Assembly: GCA_016714445.1 (NCBI GenBank)
Contig: JADJNF010000004.1
Span: 62,001-126,000 of the forward strand
Direction: 5' to 3'
From: Saprospiraceae bacterium
GTDB taxonomy: Bacteria > Bacteroidota > Bacteroidia > Chitinophagales > Saprospiraceae
DNA length: 64,000 nt
Under the pieces are notes generated by a model. The model did not search any database. It saw only the letters and a list, made by a program, of their open reading frames with translations, and had not been told where the DNA came from. Numbering within the stretch: the stretch's first letter is position 1; the number at the start of each line of letters is the position of its first letter. Shown piece after piece: positions 19,257 through 29,435 of the stretch. The translations under genes and the position numbers were made by a program.

Positions 19257-22200
19257 ATGAAACCACTTTCAGTTGGTCTGATTTTATTAATATTAGTATG
19301 TCGTCTTTTTTCTCAAAAAGATGCCACTATATCGATATTGACTGTCAATGATGGGCTCTCCCAAGGAATGATTTTCGATATCTTGCAGAGTAAGGATGGC
19401 TTCATCTGGATGGCTACCAAAGATGGTCTGAACCGATATGATGGATCCCGATTTGAAGTGTTCTCACCTGATCCTTTTAACCCATATTCTATCAGCAGCA
19501 GTGAGATCAATAGCTTATTTGAAGATCGCAATGGATTGATCTGGGTAAGTACTCCAGAACAATTGGAAGTGTTTGACCCCACAAGCAAAAGATTTTATCA
19601 TCTTATGTCTGAAGGACAGCCTATAACCAGCCAATATTATCCCAGTTTTGCTCAAACACCGGACGGGGCCATATGGCTGACTAATGAAATGTCCATTTGG
19701 AAAATTAACTTACCTAATGATTTTGTTGAAAATCCAGCAAAAAGCAGAACATCCATTGTAGAGCCTATTTGCAAAAAATTACCATTGATTTTTACTGATG
19801 GGCAAAAAAAAATACCCATTAAAACTACAAAGGTTTTGTATTCTCAAAATAAAAAATTGTTGTTAGGAACCAATCTTGGTCTCTTCAGTTTAGATCCGGC
19901 ATCTGAAAAACTCTTGCCTGAATATATCACTCCAGATATTGAACTCAGGAGTGTTGTGGAAAACAAGATCGGTGAGATTTTGATGATTGGAAAACTGCCA
20001 AATGAAAGAAAAATCTGGATTTGGATCTCCGGCACTACCATCAGGAAGTTTGCAGACATTTCATACCCTGTATATCCACGCACCGTGTTCTCATTTGATG
20101 AAGATGGTTATATATGGACATTCTTAGGCAAGGCCATTCAAAAATGGGAATTGTCTGCTTTTTTTAATCAGGGTAAACCGGAATTGGAGATCAGCACTGA
20201 TAATTCTTTTCTAAAGGATAACTTTGCTTATTGCACTAAATTTTTATTTGACCAAAGCGGTGTGGGATGGGTAGGTACAAATGGTTTTGGTATCATAAAA
20301 ATTAATAATACAACATCTAAATTTAAAACTTTCCTGCCTGACATTTCCCAACGTATCTTATTAGAAGCACCTGATGGTGGTCTATACAGTTTAGAGTCCC
20401 CAATGATCAAATATTCTGATAAAGCTTTTGACAAACATGGTCTCAATACTGATTATTATGGCAATTTTCATCCTTTTGATAACAATTCAGTCGGACGTCT
20501 TGTCGTATGTTTTGATGGAGCTGGTAATGGTTGGTCTTCAAGTCGCGAAGACTCTTTGCTCTACCGAATGGATGCTATGACAAAAAAAATTGAAACTTTC
20601 CCCTGGCGCGGTGTGGGTCTGATGTGCGATCTTCCTGGTTTTCTATGGAGTGTTGATGAAAATGGGTTGTACAAATTCGATCCTGACACAAAAACCCAAA
20701 AATTCCATGCTTTCGACAAACCACAGAAAAGGATTAGTGATTATTCAAATTATTTATATGAAGATATTGATGGTACTTTATGGATTTTTGGATTCATTGG
20801 TTTGATCAGAGTAAATAAAATAAACGATAGGTTAAGATTCGAATACTTTACCAACAACCCGACTGACCGATCTTCAATTTCTTCAGATATAGTGCTTAGT
20901 GTAATGGACGACCCGATTGAACCCAACCGATACCTGTGGGTAGGTACGAAGTCCGGCGGGCTGAACCGAATGGACAAAAAATCCGGAACATTTAAACAAT
21001 ATAAAAAAGAAAACGGGTTACCAGACAATGTAATTTATGGTATTCTGGTAGAAAATACATCGACTTCAGGATCTGGAAATCATATCTGGCTGAGTACCAA
21101 TAAAGGATTATGCCGCTTCGATGTTCGTGCAGAAACAACCAGAAATTTCAGCGCAGCTGATGGTTTGCAGGATAATGAGTTCAATAGCTCCAGCTACCTG
21201 AAAACAAGTGACGGCACCATGATTTTTGGAGGAGTAAAAGGACTTACAGTCTTCCATCCTGACAGTCTGCAATTCAATGAATATGTGCCACAAATTCATA
21301 TCGTTGGCGTGATGGTCAATAATCAGAAATATGACCTGGACGGCAAGTCTTCCATATCTCTCTCGTACGACCAAAATCTACTCAACTTTGATTTTGCTGC
21401 ACTTGAATTTACCAACCCAACTCAAAACCAATATCGTTATCAACTCATCGGCGTGGACAAGGAATGGGTGACATTGGGTAACAAAAACAGCATACAGTTT
21501 GCCAATCTTGCACCAGGCAATTATACATTTAAAGTATTAGGCAGCAACAACGATGGTATATGGAGTGACCAACCAGCTACAATCAAATTCACCATTCGAC
21601 CTCCTTGGTATAGCTCATGGTGGGCCTATGGATTTTACATTGTGCTTTTGGCATTTGGTGTTCGACAATTTTATTTTTATAAACTTAGCCAAAGACTCGA
21701 ACATCAGGAAAAAATCAGGCTGCAGGAAATGGACGAATTTAAAAACAGATTTTTTACCAATATAACTCACGAATTCAGAACGCCGCTCACTGTAATGTTA
21801 GGCTCCAGCGAACAGCTAATAAAAGAAGAACCAGACGAATTCAAAAGTACAAAACTCAGTCTTATAAAACGGAGTGGTGAAAACCTTTTAAGGCTTATAA
21901 ACCAAATACTTGACCTTACAAAACTGGAGTCAAATACACTTACCATACACTACATTCAAGGTGATATATTGACTTATACCAGATACATCGCAGAGAGCAT
22001 GCACTCTTTTGCCAATACACAAAATATTTTGCTTAAGGTGGAAAGTGATCAACCCAAAATCGTGATGGATTACGATCCGGAGCGCTTTTCACAGATTATT
22101 CACAACTTATTGTCCAATGCGATCAAGTTCACACCTTCTGGGGGTAAAGTGATCTTGAGGATTGAATTGAAAGACAAATGGCTCATAATCTCGGTTAATG

Positions 22201-23285
22201 ATTCAGGCTTTGGAATTCCTTCGGATCAATTGCCACATCTATTTGAAAGATTTTACCAGGCCAATAATCAGGAACATGCCAAATCAGGTGGCACGGGGAT
22301 CGGGCTTTCTCTGACCAGAGAATTGGTCAAAGCGATGCATGGGGATATTTCTGTACAAAGCACTGTGGGAGTGGGTAGTACATTTTTTATAAAGCTTCCT
22401 GTAACCAATATTAGCCCTTTTGTAGAAATCAAAGATCCTAAAAATGAAGTAAAATGGAGTTCTACTGCAACGTTTACTCATTCTGCAAACGTCAGTTCTA
22501 AAGGGCAAAATGGTAAAGCAACCCACGATGAATCGTTTGCGCATATTTTAATCATCGAAGATAATGCTGATGTAGCAGAATATCTTGGGTCATGTCTGAA
22601 GGATAGGTACACATTGGAATTTGCTTATAATGGTCAGGCAGGTATTGAAAAAGCATTGGAAAACATCCCGGATATTATAGTAAGTGACGTGATGATGCCC
22701 ATAAAAGATGGATTTGAAGTAGTTGAAAAACTGAAGAATGACGAACGAACCAGCCACATACCCATCATTTTACTCACTGCAAAAGCAGACGTTCAAAGCC
22801 GTCTACTAGGACTTAAACGAGGAGCAGACTCCTACATTTCCAAACCATTTCACCAGGAAGAGTTGTTGGTGACCATAAACAACCTTTTGGAATCCCGAAG
22901 AAAACTACAGCAACTATATCTGCAAAAAGCATTGATCCCTTCGAGTGAAGTAGGATCTGATGTGGATATTGAAGATGGTTTTTTAAAAAAATTATATGAA
23001 GTCATCGAAGAAAACTATACAGATGAAGATTTTGGTCTGACAGAATTGTGTCAAAAAATCAGGATGAGCAGATCACAGCTATTCCGTAAAATGAAAGCAT
23101 TGACCAATATTGCTCCTTCAGACCTGATCCGAAAACATCGACTGAATAAAGCCAAAGACTTATTAAAAAGCGGGGAAATCAATGTAACTGAAGCCACCTG
23201 GAAAGTCGGTTTTAAAGATCCTTCATATTTTTCTAAGTTATACCAGGAAGAATTTGGAGAAACTCCCAGCGAAACCCGTAAATAA
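19257..23285 (+). CDS. Hybrid two-component system sensor kinase/AraC regulator (HTCS)
   Basis: One-protein signalling system of 1342 residues. I chose the ATG at 19257 because it gives a signal peptide (MKPLSVGLILLILVCRLFSQ); the frame is open back to 19161. The periplasmic sensor consists of propeller repeats ('GFIWMATKDGLNRYDG', 'LWVGTKSGGLNRMD') and a Y_Y_Y domain. A membrane helix lies near 788-808. The histidine kinase has H838 ('ITHEFRTPL'), 'NLLSNAIKF' and 'GTGIGLSLTRELV'. The receiver has D1144 ('SDVMMP') and the C-terminus is an AraC-type HTH. Such regulators usually control glycan-use loci, but no susC/susD genes are here; the downstream membrane genes are candidate targets. Confidence 0.95.
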   Translation: MKPLSVGLILLILVCRLFSQKDATISILTVNDGLSQGMIFDILQSKDGFIWMATKDGLNRYDGSRFEVFSPDPFNPYSISSSEINSLFEDRNGLIWVSTPEQLEVFDPTSKRFYHLMSEGQPITSQYYPSFAQTPDGAIWLTNEMSIWKINLPNDFVENPAKSRTSIVEPICKKLPLIFTDGQKKIPIKTTKVLYSQNKKLLLGTNLGLFSLDPASEKLLPEYITPDIELRSVVENKIGEILMIGKLPNERKIWIWISGTTIRKFADISYPVYPRTVFSFDEDGYIWTFLGKAIQKWELSAFFNQGKPELEISTDNSFLKDNFAYCTKFLFDQSGVGWVGTNGFGIIKINNTTSKFKTFLPDISQRILLEAPDGGLYSLESPMIKYSDKAFDKHGLNTDYYGNFHPFDNNSVGRLVVCFDGAGNGWSSSREDSLLYRMDAMTKKIETFPWRGVGLMCDLPGFLWSVDENGLYKFDPDTKTQKFHAFDKPQKRISDYSNYLYEDIDGTLWIFGFIGLIRVNKINDRLRFEYFTNNPTDRSSISSDIVLSVMDDPIEPNRYLWVGTKSGGLNRMDKKSGTFKQYKKENGLPDNVIYGILVENTSTSGSGNHIWLSTNKGLCRFDVRAETTRNFSAADGLQDNEFNSSSYLKTSDGTMIFGGVKGLTVFHPDSLQFNEYVPQIHIVGVMVNNQKYDLDGKSSISLSYDQNLLNFDFAALEFTNPTQNQYRYQLIGVDKEWVTLGNKNSIQFANLAPGNYTFKVLGSNNDGIWSDQPATIKFTIRPPWYSSWWAYGFYIVLLAFGVRQFYFYKLSQRLEHQEKIRLQEMDEFKNRFFTNITHEFRTPLTVMLGSSEQLIKEEPDEFKSTKLSLIKRSGENLLRLINQILDLTKLESNTLTIHYIQGDILTYTRYIAESMHSFANTQNILLKVESDQPKIVMDYDPERFSQIIHNLLSNAIKFTPSGGKVILRIELKDKWLIISVNDSGFGIPSDQLPHLFERFYQANNQEHAKSGGTGIGLSLTRELVKAMHGDISVQSTVGVGSTFFIKLPVTNISPFVEIKDPKNEVKWSSTATFTHSANVSSKGQNGKATHDESFAHILIIEDNADVAEYLGSCLKDRYTLEFAYNGQAGIEKALENIPDIIVSDVMMPIKDGFEVVEKLKNDERTSHIPIILLTAKADVQSRLLGLKRGADSYISKPFHQEELLVTINNLLESRRKLQQLYLQKALIPSSEVGSDVDIEDGFLKKLYEVIEENYTDEDFGLTELCQKIRMSRSQLFRKMKALTNIAPSDLIRKHRLNKAKDLLKSGEINVTEATWKVGFKDPSYFSKLYQEEFGETPSETRK

Positions 23286-23452
23286 CTGGTATTCAACTAC
23301 ATAAAAGCCTTATAATTTATATAACAGACACAGAACTACCTGTTTTTGTTTGACTTTGAAACCAGATTACCTTTTTTTGGAACGAATCTACCTGTACTTT
23401 ACCATCATTCAACTTTACATTTGCCTAAACATTTTAAAACCAAAAGTTAATC

Positions 23453-23971
23453 ATGATGGTGACTAATTATTTATACAACTCAGTTCTAAATATAATTGAA
23501 TCAGGCTTTCTTTCCTCACAGTCCCAGATGCTGAACTTTACAGTAAACACAGAAAAAATGGATAATATTATGTCCGTGCTGGGACAATATGGTCTTTATA
23601 TATTTGCCATAATTATCCTGATATTTGGATTTGCCATTTTTTTGTGCATTGGGCTAGAGTGCAAACTGCTGGAAGGTGACACTAAATCAAACACTAAACA
23701 GGTTCTTCATACTGTCCTTGTAGCAGTAGGTTTGATTGTATTCAGTGTCGGTTGCGGCGCGACAACTGATATGGCTGACTTCGAAACAAACAACAATTTG
23801 GCTCATGAAAATCGTATATGTACAGCAACTCAGCACTGTTCTATCAGAAAAGATGATACTTTTGAAAAGCAAAATACCAGAAACACAATTACGGTTAAAG
23901 GCTATTTGCAGTATAAATCACCCCCATTTTGCAGGTGCTGTGGAGAAAGGCTTGAAAGAACAAACCACTAA
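23453..23971 (+). CDS. Small membrane protein of unknown function with Cys-rich tail
   Basis: A 172-residue product with two predicted membrane helices (about 47-72, 'GLYIFAIIILIFGFAIFLCI', and about 84-102, 'VLHTVLVAVGLIVFSVGCG'). A polar tail ends in 'FCRCCGERLE', a possible half of a zinc-binding knuckle. I do not recognise the family. An internal ATG at residue 36 would keep both helices. It lies 40 bases before the first DUF418 gene, so it probably heads the operon downstream of the HTCS gene. TACATTTG at 23416-23423 is a possible -7 element. Confidence 0.6.
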   Translation: MMVTNYLYNSVLNIIESGFLSSQSQMLNFTVNTEKMDNIMSVLGQYGLYIFAIIILIFGFAIFLCIGLECKLLEGDTKSNTKQVLHTVLVAVGLIVFSVGCGATTDMADFETNNNLAHENRICTATQHCSIRKDDTFEKQNTRNTITVKGYLQYKSPPFCRCCGERLERTNH

Positions 23972-24011
23972 TACGTTTATTATAATATTACAACCATAAA
24001 ATCAAAACAAA

Positions 24012-25316
24012 ATGGAAACACAAAACAATAAACTTACACCTGTTGAAACCGGAGAAAGAATTACCGCACTTGATCTTATGCGCGGTTTTGTCCTTTGCGG
24101 CATCCTTCTGATGAATATTAATGGATTCGGACTGGCCCATGCCTATGGAGATCCTACTATTTCCGGTGGCTCAACCGGTTGGAACCTGTATACCTGGATA
24201 GTGACCAATATGTTTTTTGAAGGAACAATGCGAGGTCTTTTTTCTCTGCTTTTTGGGGTTGGAATGTTCATTCTTCTCGATCGTATGGATAAAAGGCACG
24301 CAGGCATCAAAGGTGCAGATATTTACTTCAGAAGACTTACCTGGTTGTTATTTTTCGGGGTTTTACATGCCTATCTCCTGATATGGTCAGGAGAGATACT
24401 CTTTAACTATGCTTTGATGGGATTTCTTGTATATTCCTTCAGGCGACTTGCACCCAAAACATTAGTGACTATAGCGGTGGTTTTATTTTCAATTGGTTCT
24501 TTTTGGAATTTTATGGAGTATAAAAGCAAAGTTGGAATGCTGGAGACGGTAGAAAAAGCAACAGCTTTGAAAGCAGAAGGAAAAGAGTTGGACAGAGACA
24601 TGAAAGGAGCGATGAAAGAATGGGAACAAATTCAGGAAGACCGTTCGCCTGAAAGTATAAATGCCTTTAATGAAGGTATGCGCAAAGGATATTTTGGTGT
24701 TGTAGCATTTAATGCCCCGGAAGTTTTTAAATGGAAAACTTACGGTCCATACAGATATGATGTCTGGGATGTACTGAGTATGATGCTGCTGGGAATTGCA
24801 CTTTTTAAATGGAACATTCTCTCAGGAGATAAATCTGTGCGGTTTTATTTGACAATAGTAGTTTTAGGATATGCTATCGGGTTGACAGTCAATTATTTTG
24901 AAACCACAAATATCATCAATAAAAATTTCTCTTACATTTCATTTTATGAGACAAATACTACATACGATTTGGGAAGGGTGGCTGTATCAATGGGCCACAT
25001 TGGATTGATCATGCTGTTTAGCAAACTTAATGTTCTGCATTGGATTAAATATGCTATATCCTGTATTGGAAAAATGGCACTGACCAATTACCTGACACAT
25101 TCATTTATTTGTATGATCATATTCACTGGAGTTGGCTTCGGTTTGTTTGGTAAGCTACAACGATATGAATTACTGTATGTGGTATTCAGTATATGGATTT
25201 TTCAATTGATCATCAGTCCGATATGGCTCAAATACTTTCATTATGGACCTGCAGAGTGGCTGTGGAGAAGATTGAGTTATCTGCAAAAACCACCATTCAG
25301 AAAAAATTTTACCTGA
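24012..25316 (+). CDS. DUF418-family multi-spanning membrane protein (YeiB-like)
   Basis: Inner-membrane protein of 434 residues with roughly nine helices. The N-terminal 'LDLMRGFVLCGILLMNINGF' fits the DUF418/YeiB heparan-acetyltransferase-like opening. The C-terminal DUF418 domain runs about 230-425 and ends 'GPAEWLWRRLSYLQK', the family's closing motif. Biochemical roles are not settled; an acyltransferase or transporter has been suggested for the fold. It is a close paralogue of the next gene at 25538, suggesting tandem duplication. Confidence 0.9.
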   Translation: METQNNKLTPVETGERITALDLMRGFVLCGILLMNINGFGLAHAYGDPTISGGSTGWNLYTWIVTNMFFEGTMRGLFSLLFGVGMFILLDRMDKRHAGIKGADIYFRRLTWLLFFGVLHAYLLIWSGEILFNYALMGFLVYSFRRLAPKTLVTIAVVLFSIGSFWNFMEYKSKVGMLETVEKATALKAEGKELDRDMKGAMKEWEQIQEDRSPESINAFNEGMRKGYFGVVAFNAPEVFKWKTYGPYRYDVWDVLSMMLLGIALFKWNILSGDKSVRFYLTIVVLGYAIGLTVNYFETTNIINKNFSYISFYETNTTYDLGRVAVSMGHIGLIMLFSKLNVLHWIKYAISCIGKMALTNYLTHSFICMIIFTGVGFGLFGKLQRYELLYVVFSIWIFQLIISPIWLKYFHYGPAEWLWRRLSYLQKPPFRKNFT

Positions 25317-25537
25317 CATTAAAATGAGTATATTATGTATGATTTCTAAAAAAATTTATGACTTCCGGCATCATCAAAAAAATGGACTAAAATATTATGT
25401 TTTATATTTTTTGCATAATACAAATATTAATATCTAAAAATTAGGAAAGAACATTATATTTGATTTTTAATTAACTTTTTAGGCCATTATTTCCTTATTT
25501 CAACGATTTATTAACCGCAAATATTCATATCAAAACA

Positions 25538-26866
25538 ATGGAAGACAAACCAACAGCAAATGCAATCGCAGCACCGGTATCTGAAACGAGCCGACTTAAA
25601 GTCATTGATGCACTTCGTGGAGTGGCACTTTTGGGTATTTTACTGATGAACATCCCGGGGTTTTCAATGCCCAATTACTCGTTTGAAACTTTTACAAACG
25701 ACCCGTCCAATGTCAATTTTTGGGTGTATGCTGTGATATCCATTTTTTTTGAAGGTAAAATGCGCGCCTTATTCGGTATGGTATTCGGAGCGGGTGTATT
25801 GCTGTTTATAGCCAATAAAGGAGCGTGTAAATCCACCCATATTTTATTTTACAGGCGTATGTTCTGGCTGGTTTTATTCGGTCTTATACATGCTCATCTG
25901 ATCTTGTGGATTGGTGACATTCTGTACCTGTATGGTGTTTGTGGTATAATCCTTTACTTGTTTCGCAATGTAAAACCAAAATATCTGGTCATGGGCATTC
26001 CTTTGGTAGCTATTATGGATTTTGTTGGTGGTACTGTTTTTTATAAGGACTTACGGGTCAAAAGACTGGAGTATGTAGATGCTATCAAAGTTCAGACTGC
26101 AGGACAGACGTTGACTGATGCCCAAACCAAAGCACTGACCGAGTGGCGGGAAGTCGAAAAAACCATGATTCCCAACCGTGAAGATGCCAAAGAAAATACG
26201 GAAAAAATGAAATCGGATTATGCTACCGTAGCGAGCTATCTGAGACCAATGGCATTTGATGGCCAGACAAAATACCTATTGCTTTCAATTTGGGATTCGC
26301 TGGCATTGATGTTACTGGGACTAGCACTATATAAATGGGGATTTATCACCGGAACCTGGACCAAAAAAGACTATTGGACGGTGGTAAAAATAGGATATGG
26401 TATAGGCATTCCTTTGGTTCTGTATAGTTTTTATTTTAATTTTACCCATTATTCAACTCTGGAAGCCAATCTCGCCCGTATGGAAGTTACGCCCATGGAG
26501 TGGACGGGACTGATTTATCCGTTTCAGCGTATACTGATCGTGATGGGTCATGCCGCTTCGATTATATTATTGTACAAATCAGACATTCTTCAGGGTCTTT
26601 TCAGACGCCTGGAAGCAGTTGGGCAGATGGCATTTACCAATTATATCACACACTCTGTAATCTGCACCTTTTTCTTTTTTGGATACGGCCTCAATTATTT
26701 TGGTGAACTAGAGTATTATCAGATTTATTTCGTAGCTCTTGCAATATGGTTTATGCAGCTGATTATCAGCCCTATTTGGTTAGATTATTTCCGCTTTGGT
26801 CCGTTGGAGTGGTTATGGAGGAGTCTGACCTATTGGAAGATACAGGCATTTAAAAAAAATCATTGA
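25538..26866 (+). CDS. DUF418-family membrane protein, second copy
   Basis: A 442-residue paralogue of the product of 24012. It shares the N-terminal 'DALRGVALLGILLMNIPGF', the 'FEGKMRALFGMVFGAG' segment and the C-terminal 'GPLEWLWRSLTYWK'. About nine helices. A soluble loop near 175-235 is highly charged in both copies. A gap of 221 bases separates the paralogues and holds a possible -7 element (TATATTTG, 25455-25462), so this copy may have its own promoter. The DUF2306 gene follows after 6 bases and is surely co-transcribed. Confidence 0.9.
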   Translation: MEDKPTANAIAAPVSETSRLKVIDALRGVALLGILLMNIPGFSMPNYSFETFTNDPSNVNFWVYAVISIFFEGKMRALFGMVFGAGVLLFIANKGACKSTHILFYRRMFWLVLFGLIHAHLILWIGDILYLYGVCGIILYLFRNVKPKYLVMGIPLVAIMDFVGGTVFYKDLRVKRLEYVDAIKVQTAGQTLTDAQTKALTEWREVEKTMIPNREDAKENTEKMKSDYATVASYLRPMAFDGQTKYLLLSIWDSLALMLLGLALYKWGFITGTWTKKDYWTVVKIGYGIGIPLVLYSFYFNFTHYSTLEANLARMEVTPMEWTGLIYPFQRILIVMGHAASIILLYKSDILQGLFRRLEAVGQMAFTNYITHSVICTFFFFGYGLNYFGELEYYQIYFVALAIWFMQLIISPIWLDYFRFGPLEWLWRSLTYWKIQAFKKNH

Positions 26867-26872
26867 CGACAT

Positions 26873-27499
26873 ATGCTTAAATATAAATTCGCAGCTATTT
26901 TTTGGTTTGCATTTTTTGGTTTCTTCTTATACAAGCTCATTCCAAAATACAAGTACCTTACTCCTGGCACCTATGAGCATTGGGGGAACAAAACAATATT
27001 TGACAACAGCATTTTTGCGGTTCATATTTTTGCCGGTATTATTGTTTATTGTACTGCTATATTGCAGTTCACTCCTTCCATCCGCAACAAATACATGTCT
27101 TTTCATCGCAATATGGGCAAATTGTATATTTTTTCATCCATGCTTTGTATTGTCACATTGTATGTGATGATACCCAGGACATGGTGTATTCCATGCAGAC
27201 CTTCCCAACTTACTGTAACCAGTTTATGGTTGGTATTTATTGTACTAGCCTACTATTTTATAAGACAGCGAAAAATTGTATGGCATAAGCGAATGATGAT
27301 CAGCAGTTTTGTATGTGCGGCTTATTTTGTCACTGTAAGGGTTATTGATACTTATGCCATGGGAGTATTTAATGATATATTTCCAAGCGAATCAAGCGCA
27401 TTGATGGCTTCTGATTTATTTGTTTGGGTGGTTCCTTTGTTATTCTTTGGCATCTATTGGGGGATAAGAGATAACCTTTCAAAATCATTAATTGGATAA
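26873..27499 (+). CDS. DUF2306-family membrane protein
   Basis: A 208-residue protein with six or seven membrane helices. Histidines in 'FAVHIFAGIIVY', 'SFHRNMGKLYIF' and 'VWHKRMMISSF' are in the positions typical of DUF2306 proteins. The pattern recalls heme-b binding helical bundles; that is inference. A 'CIPCRP' Cys pair near 107-110 sits in a loop. The gene starts 6 bases after the second DUF418 gene. The co-occurrence of DUF418 and DUF2306 genes suggests a joint membrane function, which is unknown. Confidence 0.85.
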   Translation: MLKYKFAAIFWFAFFGFFLYKLIPKYKYLTPGTYEHWGNKTIFDNSIFAVHIFAGIIVYCTAILQFTPSIRNKYMSFHRNMGKLYIFSSMLCIVTLYVMIPRTWCIPCRPSQLTVTSLWLVFIVLAYYFIRQRKIVWHKRMMISSFVCAAYFVTVRVIDTYAMGVFNDIFPSESSALMASDLFVWVVPLLFFGIYWGIRDNLSKSLIG

Positions 27500-27719
27500 A
27501 TTATTTGTAGCCTCTATACATTAATATTACTTTTTAATTATAAAATTAAAAATGAAGCATTCTCTAAAATTTGTGTTCTTACTTATCTCTGGCAGAAGTC
27601 AATTCAAGTTAATAGTTGCTGGAATCCTTTTATTATTCAAAGCCAAGGACAAAGAGTTAATATGTTAATGAAAAATTAAATTAAATCTTTATTTAAACAT
27701 CGAAATCAACAATTCTAAA

Positions 27720-28961
27720 ATGAAAAATTTAATCTTATTTCTAACTTTTTATCTTCCTGCAACTTTTACTTTTTCTCAGGGAAAAGTAGATAAAGAAAAC
27801 ATTGTCATCGGCAAAATTGACAGTATCCAATCCAACATATTAGGTGAAAACAGAAAAATTTGGGTACACGTACCTGATGGAGGTGCCAACAGTAAAGAAA
27901 GCTTTCCTGTCGTGTATGTTTTGGATGGTGACGGACATTTTTCATCAGTAGTAGGTATGATTCAGCAGTTGAGTACCATCAATGGTAATACAATGTGTCC
28001 CAAAATGATGGTTGTGGGCATACCCAACACCGACCGAACCAGAGACTTGACGCCTACTCATATTGACGCTGACCCACCTTTTATGGATAGCACGTTCTCC
28101 AAAACATCTGGTGGAGGTGAAAACTTCATAGCCTTTATGGAAAAGGAATTGATACCGTATATCGAAGATAAATATCCTACGACACACTATAAAATGCTCA
28201 TCGGTCATTCATTCGGTGGTTTAGCGGTGATGCAGACGTTTGTTCATCACAATGATTTGTTTAATGCCTATATCTGCATTGACCCGAGTATGTGGTGGGA
28301 TAAGGAAAAACTTTTGAAACAAACGCAGGAGATTTTGGCAGAAAAGAAGTTTGAAGGAAAATCCTTTTATCTGGGCATTGCCAATACGCTGGAAGAAGGT
28401 ATGGATCTAAAAAAGGTACAAAAAGATACCTCACAAGAAACGAAGCATATCCGTTCCATCTTAAAATTGCAAGCTGCTTTTGAGGTAAACAAACAAAATG
28501 GCTTAAAGTATCGTGGCAAATACTACCCAGACGACACACATGGCTCCGTGACGCTCATTGCTGAATACGATGCGTTGCGCTTTTTCTTCGATTTTTACCC
28601 TTTAAAATTCACCATGAAAGATTTCACGGATTCTATTGGGGCTCTGGCGGATAAATATCAAAACCACTTTGCCATGCTGTCTCAAAAAATGGGTTACCAA
28701 ATCAAGCCCGACGAAGGAGAAATCAATTATATGGGCTATGATTTTTTGGGAAGGAAAATATATAAAACAGCAGAACGTCTCTTTAAGCTCAATGTGGACA
28801 ACTACCCTGAAAGTAATAATGTCTATGATTCATACGGCGATTATTTTGTGGCTGTAAAAGATTCCGAAAATGCGATACTTCAGTTTAAAAAAGCCTTATC
28901 AATCAAGGAAAATGAAGGGTCGAGGAAAAAATTAACAGAGCTTGAAGGTGCTAAAAAATAA
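27720..28961 (+). CDS. Exported esterase with C-terminal TPR segment
   Basis: A 413-residue exported hydrolase. A signal peptide (about 1-19, ending 'FTFSQ') is followed by the COG2819-type alpha/beta-hydrolase domain (about 25-290). The nucleophile Ser is in 'GHSFGG' near 162, and the likely catalytic His in 'PDDTHGSVTLIAEYD' near 275. The C-terminal third (about 320-413) looks like TPR helices ('YPESNNVYDSYGDYF', 'ILQFKKALSIKENEG'). It is a paralogue of the shorter esterase at 18025, which lacks the TPR extension. The substrate is unknown. 13 bases separate it from the broken lipoprotein gene. Confidence 0.88.
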   Translation: MKNLILFLTFYLPATFTFSQGKVDKENIVIGKIDSIQSNILGENRKIWVHVPDGGANSKESFPVVYVLDGDGHFSSVVGMIQQLSTINGNTMCPKMMVVGIPNTDRTRDLTPTHIDADPPFMDSTFSKTSGGGENFIAFMEKELIPYIEDKYPTTHYKMLIGHSFGGLAVMQTFVHHNDLFNAYICIDPSMWWDKEKLLKQTQEILAEKKFEGKSFYLGIANTLEEGMDLKKVQKDTSQETKHIRSILKLQAAFEVNKQNGLKYRGKYYPDDTHGSVTLIAEYDALRFFFDFYPLKFTMKDFTDSIGALADKYQNHFAMLSQKMGYQIKPDEGEINYMGYDFLGRKIYKTAERLFKLNVDNYPESNNVYDSYGDYFVAVKDSENAILQFKKALSIKENEGSRKKLTELEGAKK

Positions 28962-28974
28962 ATCAAATATAAAA

Positions 28975-29435
28975 ATGAAAAATCAAGTCTGTTACCTGGT
29001 GTTAGTAATTACCTTTTTTAGTTGCAATCACCGCCAACAGACGGCGACCAAAACAAATAACATCGCATACTTGCAGGATGTTCCGCCCGCTCGCTTTTGT
29101 GGCACTACAAGTGCCAAATTGAATACACCACCGGGGTTTGACGGAACACTTGTACCACTTTTTGCAGGGCTTACAGAAAACTTTACGTATCCAATCACTA
29201 CTAAATCTAAAGTTGCACAAAAATATTTCACCAGGGTTTGATACTTGCTTATGGTTTTAATCATGCCGAAGCGGCTCGTTCTTTTAAAGAATCGGTGCGA
29301 CAAGACCCGGATTGTGCTTCTTGTTATTGGGGTTTGGCTTATGTGCTTGGACCTATTTACAATTCAAAAATGAAAAATGAAGTTTTAACAGAAACTCAAG
29401 AAGCGCTCTCCAATGCAAGAATGCACGCCAATTAA
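28975..29435 (+). pseudogene. Broken TPR lipoprotein gene
   Basis: The first part encodes a lipoprotein signal and a short mature region (MKNQVCYLVLVITFFSC, then 'FTYPITTKSKVAQKYFTR') that stops at about 29241. The following frame continues a recognisable TPR motif ('AYGFNHAEAARSFKESVRQD', then 'CASCYWGLAYVLGP'). One missing base near 29234 explains the break: adding one restores 'KYFTQGLILAYGF'. A second stop (TAA at 29433-29435) follows. Residues after that stop ('CSPKENALI') still look like the family before similarity ends. Full-length relatives are much longer, so this is a decayed remnant, not just a sequencing slip. Confidence 0.75.

Noticed and set aside
23736..23999. Open frame overlapping the small membrane protein in another frame
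   Set aside because: It overlaps 23453-23971 almost fully, and lacks the helices and Cys tail of the other frame. The coding evidence is better for the longer frame.
27552..27671. 39-codon frame starting MKHSLKFVFLLI between the DUF2306 and esterase genes
   Set aside because: Too short and without any similarity or operon context; probably leader DNA of the esterase.
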